From Aphrophora alni (Eukaryota; Arthropoda; Insecta; Hemiptera; Aphrophoridae): 64,000 bases of DNA. Numbering within the stretch: the first letter of the stretch is position 1; each line of letters starts with the position of its first letter. The stretch spans positions 151,491,830 to 151,555,829 of the forward strand of contig OY740765.1 of the NCBI GenBank assembly GCA_963513935.1, given 5' to 3'. A program made the position numbers and the translations under genes. Shown one piece after another: positions 34,313 through 46,215 of this stretch. The notes beneath the pieces are model-generated. The model did not search any database. It saw only the letters and a program-made list of their open reading frames with translations, and had not been told where the DNA came from.

Positions 34313-34750
34313 AGATGTTTAAAAAATATGTGTCCTAACTTTGGGATGTAGTTTAAGGCAACAAATAAAGAAAAACTTGTCTATAAACATATGTCTGAAA
34401 ATGCTTCGTATAAGTCTGTCGGCCATTTTCGAAAAATAATTATAACTTCAAAAATTATTGACATTTATAGTCGATATTTCGTATATCCATTCTTTATGAT
34501 AAGTTTTATCAGAATTCCAAAAATAAAAATGTTGTCTTATAAAGATTCAAAATATCGGTTTTTGAAATTTGTAATATTGATTATCACTTAACCCATTAAC
34601 TTTACAAAACTATGTACAAAAATATTGTTTACCTTTTTATAATTTTATGGAGTGTCTTCAACACTCAAGATTGACTTAGTACCAAACAAAATATATATGA
34701 TTTTTGATCATTTTAAATAAATAAAATCTCATTTTTCATTTCGAAATGGC

Positions 34751-34801
<51 letters not shown>

Positions 34802-34972
34802 CAAATTCGAATAGAAATCCTAATATGTTCCAAAGTTGTTATTATTTTTCGTAATTCATAATGGCCTACAGACTGATAATGAAGCATCTTTGGACTTTTG
34901 TTTATGAGAAGGTTATTCTTTAGTTTGATTTCCGATGTTAAGACATATATTTTTGAAACACTCTGTATAATT
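34313..34972. mobile_element. MITE family B relative, 660 bp
   Basis: The left end TACAGATGTTTAAAAAATAT and the right end (inverse of TACAGAGTGTTTCAAAAATA) are imperfect inverted repeats. The CTTTGGGATGTAG and GGCCATTTTCG blocks match the element at 58958. A TA microsatellite has expanded near the centre. Confidence 0.75.
34752..34799. repeat. (TA)n microsatellite, 48 bp
   Basis: Pure TA run inside a MITE. Confidence 0.97.
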
Positions 34973-36266
34973 TATTAAATCCCATCCAATGAATAGTTAA
35001 AACAATTCAACTAAAAATTTACTAGAGTTATTGTTGCTGATTTACTATAAATATAAAGTTATATTTTTTTAACAATATTGTTTTTTTATGTATATCACTT
35101 TCATTGTCTATCGTAAAAAATACGTTTGGTTGTCACTGAATGCAAATTTTATAGCTGAAAAAATGAGAGATTCCGAAAAAAAAAAGATTAAATTTGTCGA
35201 TATTTTTCAGGTTATAGATCTTTTATTAAATTGTATTTAATCAAATAAACGACGCGCAAAATTGCATAACCCTTTCCATATACAAACTTACAATCGACAT
35301 AAACTTCAGTTCGGTAGCTGTCAGTAAAAGAGTGAAAACGAACCACGAAGTCGTCTTTGAAATAAATATTACGATAATAAATAAGCTTACTTCGGTTGTG
35401 CCATGAACTTTTCCCCAGTTTACGTTTGATTAAAAATCGATTTTTTAAAGACGGCAATCGTGCTTGGTTTTTGTTTTTTGCCAATTATTCCTTAACCGTA
35501 AGTTTTTTACTTGCGATTTTGCAATAATAATTGTATACTTTAGGTCAGTAATCTTCATATTTCATTAAAGTTTGAACACAATCGACCGATTTTGAGAAAT
35601 TACGTCTTTTATGACAGCACCATAGTAGATTGTTTAATATATTTTACAGATAAAGGCGTTTGTGGAGGGATGGCAACTAATAAGTTTGGGTCATTAGAAA
35701 CTACACTTCCATAGAACCAATTATGAACAAATTTGGTGTTAATGTATTATACAAGCCACCTCATAAACTTAAGTTATCAAAAAATTTAAATAAAGTCCCG
35801 AAACATGCCAATATATGGGCACATATTAAATTTGATTCAAATCGGACTCTGCAGAATCGACTGAAGATAGATATCAATAAAAAGGAAACATTTGGGGGGG
35901 GGGGGCTCAAGAGACCTCGCACGAATATATCGGCAAACAAATTCGAGTTTTTGACCCATCAAATAACTTTTAACATATTTTTATATGAAAAAAAGTAAAA
36001 TTTTAAAATGATACATTTTATGTCGCTGCCATGTGAAAAGGCGTCATGAAAGTTGTCTCAAAGCAACAAGCTTGGATGAGTAATGAAAAAATATTGAACA
36101 CTTTAATGTGACAAAATTTAAGTATGGCTCAGAGCGTATTGTTTGATAGAATGATATCCTATAGCCTTAAGATTGCAAGCTGAGACTTAGTGACTCCGTA
36201 TCTCAGGGACTGGCCGTAGCGGATATCGATGTATTCATGAAGGTGATCACAAGAGCCAGAACTTAT
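34973..36266. other. AT-rich intron DNA
   Basis: It includes a 90-codon minus-strand open stretch at 35212-35484 with no ATG (see rejected items) and a G12-13 run near 35892. Nothing else. Confidence 0.45.
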
Positions 36267-36990
36267 ATTCAGTAATAAGAAGGTGAGAAGAACCAGAAGG
36301 AGAAGGACAAAAGGAAGATTACAGAAAAAGAGGTAAGAGTAAGAAGGAAAACTGACAGGAGAAACTTAGAACAAAATTAAAACTGAAAGTGCAAAAGTGA
36401 AGAACAACCACAAGTATGAGGAGCAGGAAATGAAAAAAATATAAGACGTAATTATAAGAAATATAATAAGAAGGAAGAGAGAACAAGAACCAGGACGAAG
36501 AAGTAAGAAGAAGAAGTAGGAGGAGAAAGAGAGGAGACTAAAAAGAAGAAGAAACAGAACGATAATAAGGAGGAAGAGGTATGAGAGAAAAAGGAAAAGT
36601 AGAAGAATGAAGTAAGAAGGAAACCTGAAGAGGAAAGATCAAAATAAGAAAGAAAGATAAATAAGCTTGAGAAGGAGGAGGAGAGAAGAAAAAAGCAGAA
36701 GGCTGAAGAAAGAAGAGGGATGAGAAAGAAATTTGAAATAAAAGAAGAAGTAGAATTATGGAAAGAGAAAAAGAAATAGGAGGAGGGAGAGAGGAAAATA
36801 AATATAGAAAAGGAGAAGGTAAAAGAAACAAAACTGAAATAAGAAATAATAGAAGTAAAATAATAGTAGTATAAAGAGAAAAGCAGATGGCAAAGAGGAA
36901 AAGCTTAGGTAAAAAGAGAGGAAAGGGATATTAGAAGAAGGGAATAAGAGAAGTAGAAAAGAAAAAAGCAGAAGGAAAAACAGAGAGGAT
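36267..36990 (+). repeat. Homopurine-biased tract, about 720 bp
   Basis: The plus strand is nearly all A and G in irregular AGAAGGAAAGAGGAG-type order, with scattered pyrimidines. It is the longest of four such tracts in the intron. Hydrophobic minus-strand frames over it are compositional. Confidence 0.9.
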
Positions 36991-37504
36991 AATAAAATTT
37001 GGGTTGAGATAGCACCAGAGTGCTATCATAAGCAAGACTTATTTGATAAACAGGATGACAACATGTTCAGTGACAAAGTCACAAATATCAGACATTGTAC
37101 GGGGGGTGGAGGTGATGGGAGGGGGCAAGATTAATGATAGACGCAGGACGAATAGATTTAATTGTGTGTTACAACAATAATTGTATTTGTTTGATGAACT
37201 CAGGGGAGGTGTGACAAATGAAAATTTTGTTTTGTATCTCTGAAAATGTATAAAGAACAATATGATTGTAAGTACATAAATTTAATTATCTAATCTGTTG
37301 ATAACAGGTCCTTTGCTTATGTATGAAGAACGTATTTAGTAACACTTAGACCCTTTGTAACTTGTAAAAAACCTGAAAATGAGATACGAAACGATGCCTT
37401 GTTCAAACAAATCTATTAGTTTTTTTAAATTTTATTCAAATAACCGGACATAAAGTTACTTAAATATACTGAAACAAATTTGGTGAAAATTTGTAACAAG
37501 TGGT
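36991..37504. other. AT-rich intron DNA
   Basis: A short G-rich patch lies at 37098-37130. Nothing recognised. Confidence 0.45.
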
Positions 37505-37775
37505 TCTATGACTTCTCTCTCTGGATGTTTTAATACATTCAATAAACCGTTCTTGTAAACTCAATGTGGCTATTGTCTGGTGTGTCACGTGACACAACAA
37601 TATTCAATGACCAAGAAGTAACAATAAATAATACAGCAGCATTTGTGGATGTACAGTACTCATATGGTTAGATCCCCGATACAAGTTGGCTTTATGGATA
37701 GCAAGCTTCTTGCATTGGGATTGCTACTTTTGTGGGAATCACAGCAAATATTATGTTACACACATAGAAATGTTA
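37505..37775 (+). repeat. Dispersed repeat family G, copy 1
   Basis: It shares TTTAATACATTCAATAAACC, GTTCTTGTAAACTCAATGTG, GACCAAGAAGTAACAATAAA and ATATTATGTTACAC blocks with 49869-50130. No ORF. Confidence 0.7.
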
Positions 37776-37984
37776 CTCTCGTTACTCGTCTCGTTATGTG
37801 GTAGCACAATCATTGGAAACGTAAACTGTCTTTTTTAAAATATTTATTAATTGATTAATGTTATTTCAAATTTTAAAGGAAATCTTCCCCTCAAAGGCAC
37901 ATTATAGTTAGTACAGTAATTATTACTAGCTCTGGCAATTCTTAGGGTTCCAGCTGCATCTATTCCTTTTTACATGTAGTATTG

Positions 37985-38110
37985 GGTTGAAACTCTCTTT
38001 TTCGTCTTTCCTATCGGATCTCTCTTGAAGAACTCTTGTTCTTTTATCCGATCCTGACATTATTAGAGTGTTCGAGGGCTAGAGGTCTTTATTTTGTGTT
38101 CTTTCCTTTT
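37985..38110 (-). repeat. Dispersed repeat family D, minus-strand copy
   Basis: On the minus strand: AATAAAGACCTCTAGCCCTC, GAACACTCTAATAATGTCAG, GATCGGATAAAAGAACAAGA and TTCAAGAGAGATCCGATAGG. It is the only minus-oriented member of about eight. Confidence 0.75.
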
Positions 38111-39154
38111 TGTTTCATAAATAAATAAAGATCGAGAAGGCTAAACAACATCGAAAAAAAATAATGAAAATATAAGGAACGAAACAGTGCCTTTTACAAT
38201 TTATTTAACAATTTTGTAATATTATGAAATTCATAAAGGTTTTAGTTTAATATATGAAAATAGTGCAGTTGAATGTTTTTTATTTATTATTATAATTTTT
38301 TTTGTCAAATACTTTCTTGCGGAAAATTTAAAAAAACAAAAACGGTTCAAATTAAATCTTTCGTTTTAAGTTTTCGATATGGCTCCTTATGTCTTCTTCT
38401 TATCACCATATTTATTATGCCCACTTCTGAGTATCCTCCGTGGCCTTTGAATTGTTTTGATTGGTTCCACTTTAAATAAAAAATCAAATTAAAAAACTGT
38501 TACATATATCGTTCGTCTTACAGAAAAATAGTTTTTGTATATTGTAAAAAAAAACTGGTTTATTGGTTTTAACTGCGTAAACAAAAACACATACTAAATG
38601 GTAATTCAGTTTCGCTTCGCTTAATCGATCATTCTATATAAAAGTTAAATCATGCCAGGTCAACATGTTATTTGCATTTATAACCGCTGTTGCACTGTGC
38701 TACGTGGAATCGATATCACCAGAATGACGTCACTGCTTCCACTGCTGGGTGACATGCTAGCAGATTTATTGTACAATTTGGTCTAGTTACAATTATATTA
38801 CATAATATATTTTGTATTAATATTAAATCAAGTCCGTATTGTAATTCAAAAATTATTTGTTCAGCGATATATTAAAAATAATCGGTGTAACAACATTGCA
38901 TTAATTTTTCGATTCACAAAGACAGAGAGCAAAATACTAATAAACAAATTGTTAGGCACTATCGTGGTACTTATCCAACCCCATTATAGACTGTAATACA
39001 TAATTCAGATTAGGTTTTTTTTTGTTTTTTTTTTTTTGGACTTTGTAGGAAATATTAAATGTAGTATTAGATAAAATGGTTTAGTAGGCTAAATTTGTTT
39101 AAAAGAGATTTTTTCCCCAGGTTTTATGAACCTCATAATTTTGTACATCACTAC
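38111..39154. other. Intron DNA
   Basis: Mostly AT-rich. 38640-38770 has more even composition, with a TGACGTCA-like motif at about 38723 (AATGACGTCACT). It does not match other repeats in the window. No ORF. Confidence 0.4.
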
Positions 39155-39510
39155 ATTTTTAACATCAGCTAGGATCTTAGGAGCTTAGTAGATGTCAATA
39201 TATTTAAACTTCTTCACTCGCTTCGGTCGTAACGGACTTCGTAGCTCCACATATGTGAAGTAACCTTCACCGGGTACTTTTAGGTACTCGCCCCTACCGG
39301 ATCTCGCAACTATATCTTCTTTTCTTGGAAAGTCAGGGTTCTAAATTATATTTTTTTCATTTAAATAACTTTGCTGTTTCTCATCGTAGAGACTTAGAAG
39401 TAGTACCATTAGATACAGAATTGAAATCTAATTTTTTTTTTCTAATTAAGTGTGTTTAAGTTGAACAACTATCGAGATATGTATAAAAAGACTGTTTACA
39501 ATGGCCGTTA
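39155..39510 (-). repeat. Dispersed repeat family A, partial copy 6
   Basis: Minus-strand blocks include CGAAGCGAGTGAAGAAG, TTCACATATGTGGAGC, GTAGAGATGAG-like sequence and a CACTTAATTAGA-like run in family order. Confidence 0.6.
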
Positions 39511-39860
39511 TTTTAAATTCAATGATTACACTGAATGAACGATTTTTTATCGATAACTCCAAAATTACATTTTTTTTATGCAGCTATCAATGTCTTCTTT
39601 TTGGTTCTTTAGCAAAATTTGATCAAAAATTGTTAGAATCGATTTTGAGAAAATTTGAATTTTAGTTTTTGTTTGATGGCACCTGTTCCCAAATTTTTAG
39701 TAATTAAATAGGCTACTTTAAATGACCCTTAAGATGTGACAAAAATATGCCTGTATCAATTATTAAAAATCGGTACACTTGATTATGTTTAGAAACAACT
39801 ACAGTTTTTCATGTAGTATGGGTCAGATTCACAATGTCAGATCCACATGTGGTATAGTGG
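39511..39860. other. AT-rich intron DNA
   Basis: Nothing recognised. Confidence 0.45.
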
Positions 39861-39863
39861 CAG

Positions 39864-39903
39864 ATGTCACACACTCACACGCGCGCGCTCGCACACGCAC
39901 GCG

Positions 39904-39961
<58 letters not shown>

Positions 39962-39995
39962 TGCACACAGAAACGCACACGCACACAAACACACG
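39864..39995. repeat. (CA)n microsatellite with degenerate flanks
   Basis: A pure CA core at about 39906-39959 is flanked by CACACGCGCGC- and ACGCACACAAAC-type variants. The Thr-His and Val-Cys open frames are artefacts. Confidence 0.95.
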
Positions 39996-40639
39996 TATCC
40001 AATAATAATTTACGCCTCCATTTCTCCGACAATCTCCCTATTATAGTTCCACATGAAACAAAAAATATATTATCGAGTTTAATTTGTATACAATAAGATA
40101 TTTAATATTAGACCAACAATGTAAAAGATTTAAAAGGTTAGAGCAAAAGTAACTTTTAAAAAATTAAAACTACAAGTTGTGAGTAAATTAGGAAATAACT
40201 GACCACCAATTCAGTCTCAGATCTAAAGTTAAAGTCCTGATTATTTTCTCTCAAATCTTTGACTTTCTCCGGGAAAGTCTTTTTTCTTAAAAAAATTGGA
40301 ACAGCTATATTTCTTCCACAGCAATTACACCCCATACTTCCTGCGCACCCTATATAAGATGTGTTCTTATCACGCAACCTCCCCCCCAGTCCCTATAGAA
40401 CTACGTTGTTAAATGAAACTCCCCCAAGTTTAGTTTTATATTTATATCCTATATGTCAATAATAGTTCGGTTTGTTTGCAAGAACATGTTACACAATGCA
40501 GTAATCTCTGACAGCTGGTTGTATACTACAGATTGCACCTTGGTTATTCCACATTTACAAAATAAACTGTTATACCAAATTATATTTTGGCAACGTGTAC
40601 GTAGTATAAAGTTATGTGATAGGATTTATTAACAATCGA
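39996..40639. other. AT-rich intron DNA
   Basis: Nothing recognised. Confidence 0.45.
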
Positions 40640-40995
40640 TATAGCTTTTTTCTCGTGCTCACACTCACTTCAATATCATTATGCTCTGTCTTGATTCTTC
40701 TACTTTTCCTTCTCCTCCATCTGGCTTCTTCTTCTTCTAAATCTCTCTTCGTACTTTTGTTTCGTTGTCACCTTTTTCCATCATATTTTCTCTTTATTAT
40801 TTTACTTTCTCTCCTCTTTTCATATTTCTATTTCTCATTTTTTCTCTTTCTTTTTCTTCATTCTTTTTCAACGTATTCTTATCTCTCCCTCTTATTTCTG
40901 TTCCTTCTTCCCCTTATTCTCCTCCTATCTTCATCCTTCTACTATACCTTCTTCTTTGTATTTTTCTCCTTTCTCTCTTTCTCCTCCTCGTTGTG
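40640..40995 (-). repeat. Homopyrimidine-biased tract, about 355 bp
   Basis: The plus strand is nearly all C and T (TTCTTCTCCTCC-type). The Leu/Ser/Phe-rich frames through it are compositional. Confidence 0.85.
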
Positions 40996-41553
40996 TTTCA
41001 CATTGTGACGGTTTTGTTGTACTTAGTAGTTTTTGGAAAGATTCTGTTTAGTGTTTTACAACTGAATTATTTTTTACCAATTCTATATGTGGTGTTTTTT
41101 AAGATATTTAGAAATTCGGAGTAGCTGTCATAAGACAAAATCTGAAAATACCATTACCCTCAAATATTTGACAACATCCATTTTGATCAACATTGGTAAA
41201 TTTAGCCTTTACGGACGTTGTCGTCTATCTCAACTTGTCGTTTCGAAAAAAATATTCGTTTAACGATGTTGTTTTTTAAAATACGTTTTACCGATTTCAA
41301 TCAAACGTCCATGGAATTAACCAGTTGCCGAATCGCATGTAAAAGAAAGCTAAGGTTTAAGAATAATTGGGGAAAATTGAATATAAAAATTGTATCTAAT
41401 GAAAACCTAAGTTCACAATTTAAACAGGTTTTTATTAACTAACTGATGTTCTATTCTAAAATATGAAAAAATATCTTAACTTTTATTTTCTCAAATTTTA
41501 TAAGGGGAAAATAAACTTTTCTCTTGATCCGTTAAGAAATACATATTGTGAAA

Positions 41554-41586
<33 letters not shown>

Positions 41587-41610
41587 ATAAATATAAATAT
41601 TTATTTATTT
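40996..41610. other. AT-rich intron DNA with TA run
   Basis: A (TA)n run lies at about 41557-41585. Nothing else. Confidence 0.5.
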
Positions 41611-41697
41611 ATACAGTACTACTTAAAACTTAATACTAGTATATAGAATGGTAATAATACATAGTATGGTAGTATTCAGTTTTAAGTAGTACTGTAC
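41611..41697. repeat. Inverted repeat with 19-bp perfect outer arms
   Basis: TACAGTACTACTTAAAACT (41612-41630) is the exact complement of 41678-41696. AATACT/AGTATT pairs just inside. It lies beside TA and GTA microsatellites. Confidence 0.9.
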
Positions 41698-41834
41698 TAA
41701 TACTATAAGTAGTAGTAGTAGTAGTAGTGTTTTTGAGAAGATATAACTAATTTTTAGATTAGTATTCAAATACTAATCCATGTGGATGATTTTTAAGAAA
41801 GTTAGTTCTATTTATATCAGTATTTCGGTTAATT
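41698..41834. other. Short (GTA)n run and AT-rich DNA
   Basis: AGTAGTAGTAGTAGTAGT near 41708-41728, then unremarkable sequence. Confidence 0.7.
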
Positions 41835-42045
41835 CACTCCAACAACATTAAGCAGACATACGCTTCCTCAAATCATATACTATCATTTACACAGGGGTCC
41901 AATATTACAAGGTATTATGTATTTTCTGTATATGAGGTGGAGACAGAAAGAGATATAGTCGTTACGCTTTGATGACGTCATTAAGCTCTGACGACGTACG
42001 CCTCTCCACTTACTTATTTAGTTTATATATGACTTAAACTAAATA
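41835..42045 (+). repeat. Dispersed repeat family H, copy 2
   Basis: It matches the inverse of 28890-29070 (TACGCTTCCTCAAATCATAT, ATACTATCATTTACACAG, GACGTACGCCTCTCC). It also matches 27830-27890 (TGACGTCATACGCC, TTCACTTACTTACTTTAT) and abuts a TACAGAATGTGTCGAAAGTC element end at 42046. Confidence 0.6.
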
Positions 42046-43074
42046 CAGAATGTGTCGAAAGTCCTGTTATCCAGTCTGTATTTAATTTTAAAGTAGCGCA
42101 TTTTCCTGCGTTGAAAAAATAAAGTGTACGAATTTTACAACTTTGAATGAGCAACTGTTTTAGTAGAAATCCACATTTTATAAAACCAGCGCAGTTTACG
42201 AAATCGCGACAAACATAATTTTAAATAGAAACATTTATTAGAGCATAATTCTCTGGAGGGTTAAAATCGTAATTAACAAACGCTGTATCTCGCGATCTGT
42301 TTGACGATCTCCACGATTTTTTCCCATAATTAAAACCCGACAATATGTATGGTAAAAAATATGTGAGAAGAACAATGCAAAATAAGGCAAACTAATTACA
42401 TGTGCAACACCGATTAAATTTTGTATTGTCTTCGTTGTAATTGGCATAACTAGGGGCAATAGGTAATACAGAGACGCAGCGTAGTGGAAATAACCAAATC
42501 TAGGTAGTGACTTTCTGCTTTCAAAATAAACTACATTATGAAGGAAATTGTTTTCTCTTTAAAAAATTTTGATAACAGAGGCCGCAGATCCAATTATGAA
42601 ATTTTCACTGGTAAAACATAATTCGCTTCTTCTCAATTAAAATATTGTGATTTCTTTAGTGTTGGGTTAGATTTGTATTTTTTTTTTAAGTGAAACCTGT
42701 AACGAAAACTCCTTATTTGAAAAAGAACAAAACATCTCTCCACCCCTTAGCATTGTTATTAATTAACATAACTAGACAAGGTTTGTGGCATTCATCCTTT
42801 TAGTGAGGGACTAATTCAATGAAACCAGATTTTCAATTATGTCTTATGGGGTGGGAGGAAACTCAACAATTTTAAATGACACATATGGTCATGTGATATT
42901 TTATTCCAGAAGGCTTGATGAGATAAAAAACACACGAACAAATGTTTTGACGATGTAAAACGAATTTTATAATATGTGTTGTTTCACAACTGATATAAAA
43001 TATATTTATTTAAAAAAATATATTGTGTTCAAATTAAGTTTAGATTTGATCAAAACAAATGCTCTAGGAAATAT
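42046..43074. other. AT-rich intron DNA behind a MITE end
   Basis: The first 50 bases match the end of the 27892-28882 element. The opposite end was not found. The rest is unremarkable. Confidence 0.4.
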
Positions 43075-43725
43075 GAGAGAGAAGGTGAGCTATAATAAGA
43101 GAAAGAAGGAGAGGAAAAGAGAAAGAGAGAGGACAAGAAAGAGGGATAGAGATGGGAGAGATAGCAGAGAAAGAAGTTGAGAATTACGGGGAGATGACGT
43201 ATGTGAGAATGAGAGACGAAATAAGAGAGAAAATGCATGAAAGTGAATAGAAAGTGGACGGAGTGACATGGGAAATTTTGTGGATGAGAGAGAGTAGGTG
43301 ATAGAGAACTAAAAATAGGTCAATTGAGAATGAAACAGACAAGGAAAGAAGAAAGATGAGGTAAACATAAAGGGTATATGTGAAAGAGAACGAGAGAGGA
43401 ACTGAAAGAGAAGCAGATAGATAAAATGATAGAGGAAATGAGAGATTGAAAGAAAGGGTATGTGAGGGGAAAGTCAGAGAGAAGAAGAAGATGTGAAGAT
43501 AGAAAGAGAATGGGGAGGGAAGAAGTGTCAACTGAAGCTAAGAGATATTATGAGAAGGAAGGAGAAGGGGAAGTTGAGGTAAATGCAAATAGAAGGTACA
43601 AAAGTACAGGAATAGGGAAGATGATTGGTAGGGGAAAAGATGGTATGAAAGTAGAGGAGAAGAGAAGAGTGAGAGAAAAGAAGATAAAGCTGAAGAGAGA
43701 GAAAGTTCATAAATATAGAATAATG
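43075..43725 (+). repeat. Homopurine-biased tract, about 650 bp
   Basis: The plus strand is mainly A and G (AGAGAAAGAGAGAGG-type), with interspersed T. The long frames on both strands (Lys/Arg/Glu-rich on plus, Leu/Ser/Phe-rich on minus) follow from composition. Confidence 0.85.
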
Positions 43726-44259
43726 AGTGTATTTCAAAGGTACGATAAGCCATGAAAAGCTTTATGAAACATTTTTAGCAAGTGTTAAGTGAAAGTTTCG
43801 AAATTATACTATTAATCATTATTGATAATAAAGGTGAAATGTGTGTTAAAGTGGAACTTATAAGTGCTACGAACGATAACACAGCTAATTATGTGAATAG
43901 TCAGTAATTTAAAACATTCATGTAAGGGAGATCTCATAACTAAAATCACTTATTAATATTAAAACTAAAAATAATATTAAAAACAAACTAAAGACAATAC
44001 AATATATCAGATTCACCATAACCGACATAAACTTTAAATCAACTATTTGTAACTAACGCCAGATTTGAAAAAGTCGAAACTCATTTTGTATAAATTAGCT
44101 GAAATAAGTATCTTACGATACCTCCCAAACAATTTTAAAGGAGCTAGAAAAATCAAAAAGTGAGTCAAAATTTATGTAAATGACAAAGATATTAAAACTG
44201 CATAGCTTTAAGTAATTCGAAAATACTTCATTATGTAAGTAAGAAATTGTATATTAGAT
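43726..44259. other. AT-rich intron DNA
   Basis: Nothing recognised. Confidence 0.5.
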
Positions 44260-44624
44260 TGTAACAAATCTCTTTAAAATAAAATGGTTGTTTTGTATAA
44301 TTAAATGTTGAGTGGGCTGTATATTAAACATGGCACAGTTCTCTCTAGCGCAAATCTGAATATTTTGTATAATGTCAATTCAGTAAATTTTAGTACGTTA
44401 GATAAGTATTGATGTTTAAAAGTAAATAAAATTTAATGATAAGTCTTGAAATATTTGTAAATTAAAACAAAATAATAATAATACAGAGGTTAATCTCGTC
44501 TGCATTTATTTGAAACACTGAGTCAGATAAATCCTATCACAGCCCAGCTGTAGTGATTCGGGAAATCGAATCTGGTGGAGCCCCAACATCCATAAGATAA
44601 AAGGCTTGTACAAAAAGTCTTGCA
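44260..44624 (+). repeat. 5' LTR of gypsy element, 365 bp
   Basis: It starts TGTAACAAATCTCTTTAAAA and ends GTCTTGCA. Shared blocks with the 3' LTR include AATTAAATGTTGAGTGGGCT, ATAAGTCTTGAAATATTTGT and GAGTCAGATAAATCC, in the same order. A TATATTAAA-type TATA box lies near 44320. Confidence 0.9.
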
Positions 44625-44640
44625 TGGTGGAGTCGTCTAA
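44625..44640 (+). other. Primer-binding site, tRNA-Ser-like
   Basis: TGGTGGAGTCG directly follows the LTR. It differs at two positions from TGGCGCAGTCG, the tRNA-Ser-type primer site of the 17.6/297 group of gypsy elements. Confidence 0.6.
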
Positions 44641-44762
44641 ATTTAACGTTATAAATCAAGAATATAAATCAAATAAATAGATAGATAGAGAAAAATTTGC
44701 GTATTTAAGTGATTAAACAATAATAATTTTATCCTTTTTTTTTAATGGACTTACGTTACACT

Positions 44763-44807
<45 letters not shown>

Positions 44808-44814
44808 ATCAACA

Positions 44815-45860
44815 AAACGTTTAAAAGAATACAGGATAGAAATTATTGATACAACAACGCTAGATGAAAGTAGGCAATTTTTACCACTTATTAAAAAAAT
44901 CCAAATAGCTATAAAAACTGAACAAGGTTATAAATACTCATATCAATATTTAACAAATTTTAACACCCTAGCTATACAACAGAGAGGCACATACTCAGAA
45001 TTAGGGGAGTTAGAATCATTAATAAACACAAAGAGAACTCTTAACACAAGAAACTAAACAGATTCAAGAAAGTTCACAAAACTTAGACAAAAATATATAC
45101 AACACAGTAACGTTTAATAGACAACACTCTAAGATACAAGAATTGGAAGAAACAATTTACAAAGAAAATAACTAACCAACAAGAGCATAATAACACAAAA
45201 TATGGAAAGAAAAGAAAAAAACCCTTAATACAACCCACACAATGCCATGGTTTAATATCAGAGAACATAAACATGTTCATTGCTAGATATAAAATACCTT
45301 TAAAAGCTAATGGTTGGACAAAAGAGACACAAATAAATCTATTGCCTACTTACTTAGCCAAAAAGAACTGTAACAAGGACATTTTTACGCTAAAACAATT
45401 ACAAACATATTTTAAAAAATGACCAAAAAATCATACAAAAAAGTTTAAATAAAAAAAATAAGACACTTTGATAAAAAGGGGAAATGATATAGAGAAATAT
45501 GATAGCATAAACATTCTAACAGAAAAACTAAAATTTGACAGAAGTAGTCAATACAATGGCAGAATAGGGAAATGACAAACGACCCAGATTCAATTTTAAG
45601 AAACCAATTCATAGGCCCATGTTTCAATATAAAACATGTAACAAATTAGAAACGAAACAACCGTACACCCAAAATACATTTAACAACTATCAAACACGAA
45701 GTGACCATTAACATAGTTGTTCAATTTGTAAGATGGACCAACTTTTGTTTAAAAAAATATATGTGTGTTATATTTTCCATGGATAACCACAAGATAGAAG
45801 AGTGTGATTTTAATCAAAAATATAAAAACACATCTACGCAACCAACAAACATAAAAGAAA
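44815..45860 (+). pseudogene. Gypsy gag capsid remnant
   Basis: Broken frames give a DTTTLDESRQFLPLIKKIQI block (about 44850), then REHKHVH and FIARYKIPLKANGWTKETQI (about 45265-45340). A LLPTYLAKKN block follows, matching the capsid pattern Phe-x-x-Arg-Tyr...Asn-x-Trp-(T/S)...Leu-Pro-x-Tyr-Leu of gypsy gag. Stops are frequent. 45701-45886 is open but shows no zinc knuckle that I can defend. Confidence 0.65.
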
Positions 45861-45904
45861 CAAGGATAAATAAAGCAAAAGCTTAAAGTTTCAAATATTT
45901 TAAT

Positions 45905-45955
45905 AGTATGAATGAGCTACAATTGTTTCGCCTTACGGCATCATCGGGCAACTGG
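45905..45955 (-). ncRNA. Hammerhead ribozyme-like motif 4 (left arm)
   Basis: The minus strand reads CCGATGA, T, GCC-GTAA-GGC, GAAA, CAATTGTA. Helix II is GCC/GGC closed by a GUAA tetraloop, directly before GAAA. ACA/UGU gives helix III ending GUA, an allowed triplet. The core U4 is C, there is one extra U before helix II, and helix I has only two obvious pairs. Confidence 0.45.
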
Positions 45956-46120
45956 TAATTTACAAGTATAGACAACTATATAAATATAAGTAACAGGATA
46001 CTGAAATACAATAGAGAAATCGGGAAAGGTAGTGGGATGACCTAGCAGATAGATAAAGGTTAATGAACTATGTTACGGATGGGTTTTAGAAAAGGTGACG
46101 AATTTAATACAATGTGGTCA

Positions 46121-46170
46121 TTTAAGTTGAGATGATGCCGCAAGGCGAAACAATTGTAGCTCATTCATAC
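46121..46170 (+). ncRNA. Hammerhead ribozyme-like motif 5 (right arm)
   Basis: The plus strand reads GAGATGA, T, GCC-GCAA-GGC, GAAA, CAATTGTA, the partner of motif 4. The tetraloop differs (GCAA for GUAA) but stays in the GNRA class, and the stem is intact. The first two core positions are lost. Confidence 0.4.
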
Positions 46171-46215
46171 TATTAAAATATTTGAAACTTTAAGCTTTTG
46201 CTTTATTTATCCTTG

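Larger units (their letters stand above)
45861..46215. mobile_element. 355-bp foldback element nested in the gypsy copy
   Basis: 85-bp arms (45861-45945 and 46131-46215) are inverted copies, beginning CAAGGATAAATAAAGCAAAA and running through GAATGAGCTACAATTGTTTC. The inner edge of each arm carries a GATGATGCC-GNAA-GGC-GAAAC block pointing toward the element end. It interrupts gag. Confidence 0.85.

Noticed and set aside
35212..35484. 90-codon basic open frame on the minus strand
   Set aside because: It has no ATG; the first codon after the stop is TTG. No family resemblance and AT-ending codons throughout.
37370..37405. CTGAAAATGAGATACGAAAC, resembling hammerhead motif 7
   Set aside because: The core G is lost, helix II cannot pair and no repeat context supports it.
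39779..40096. Thr-His and Val-Cys open frames
   Set aside because: Translations of the CA microsatellite.
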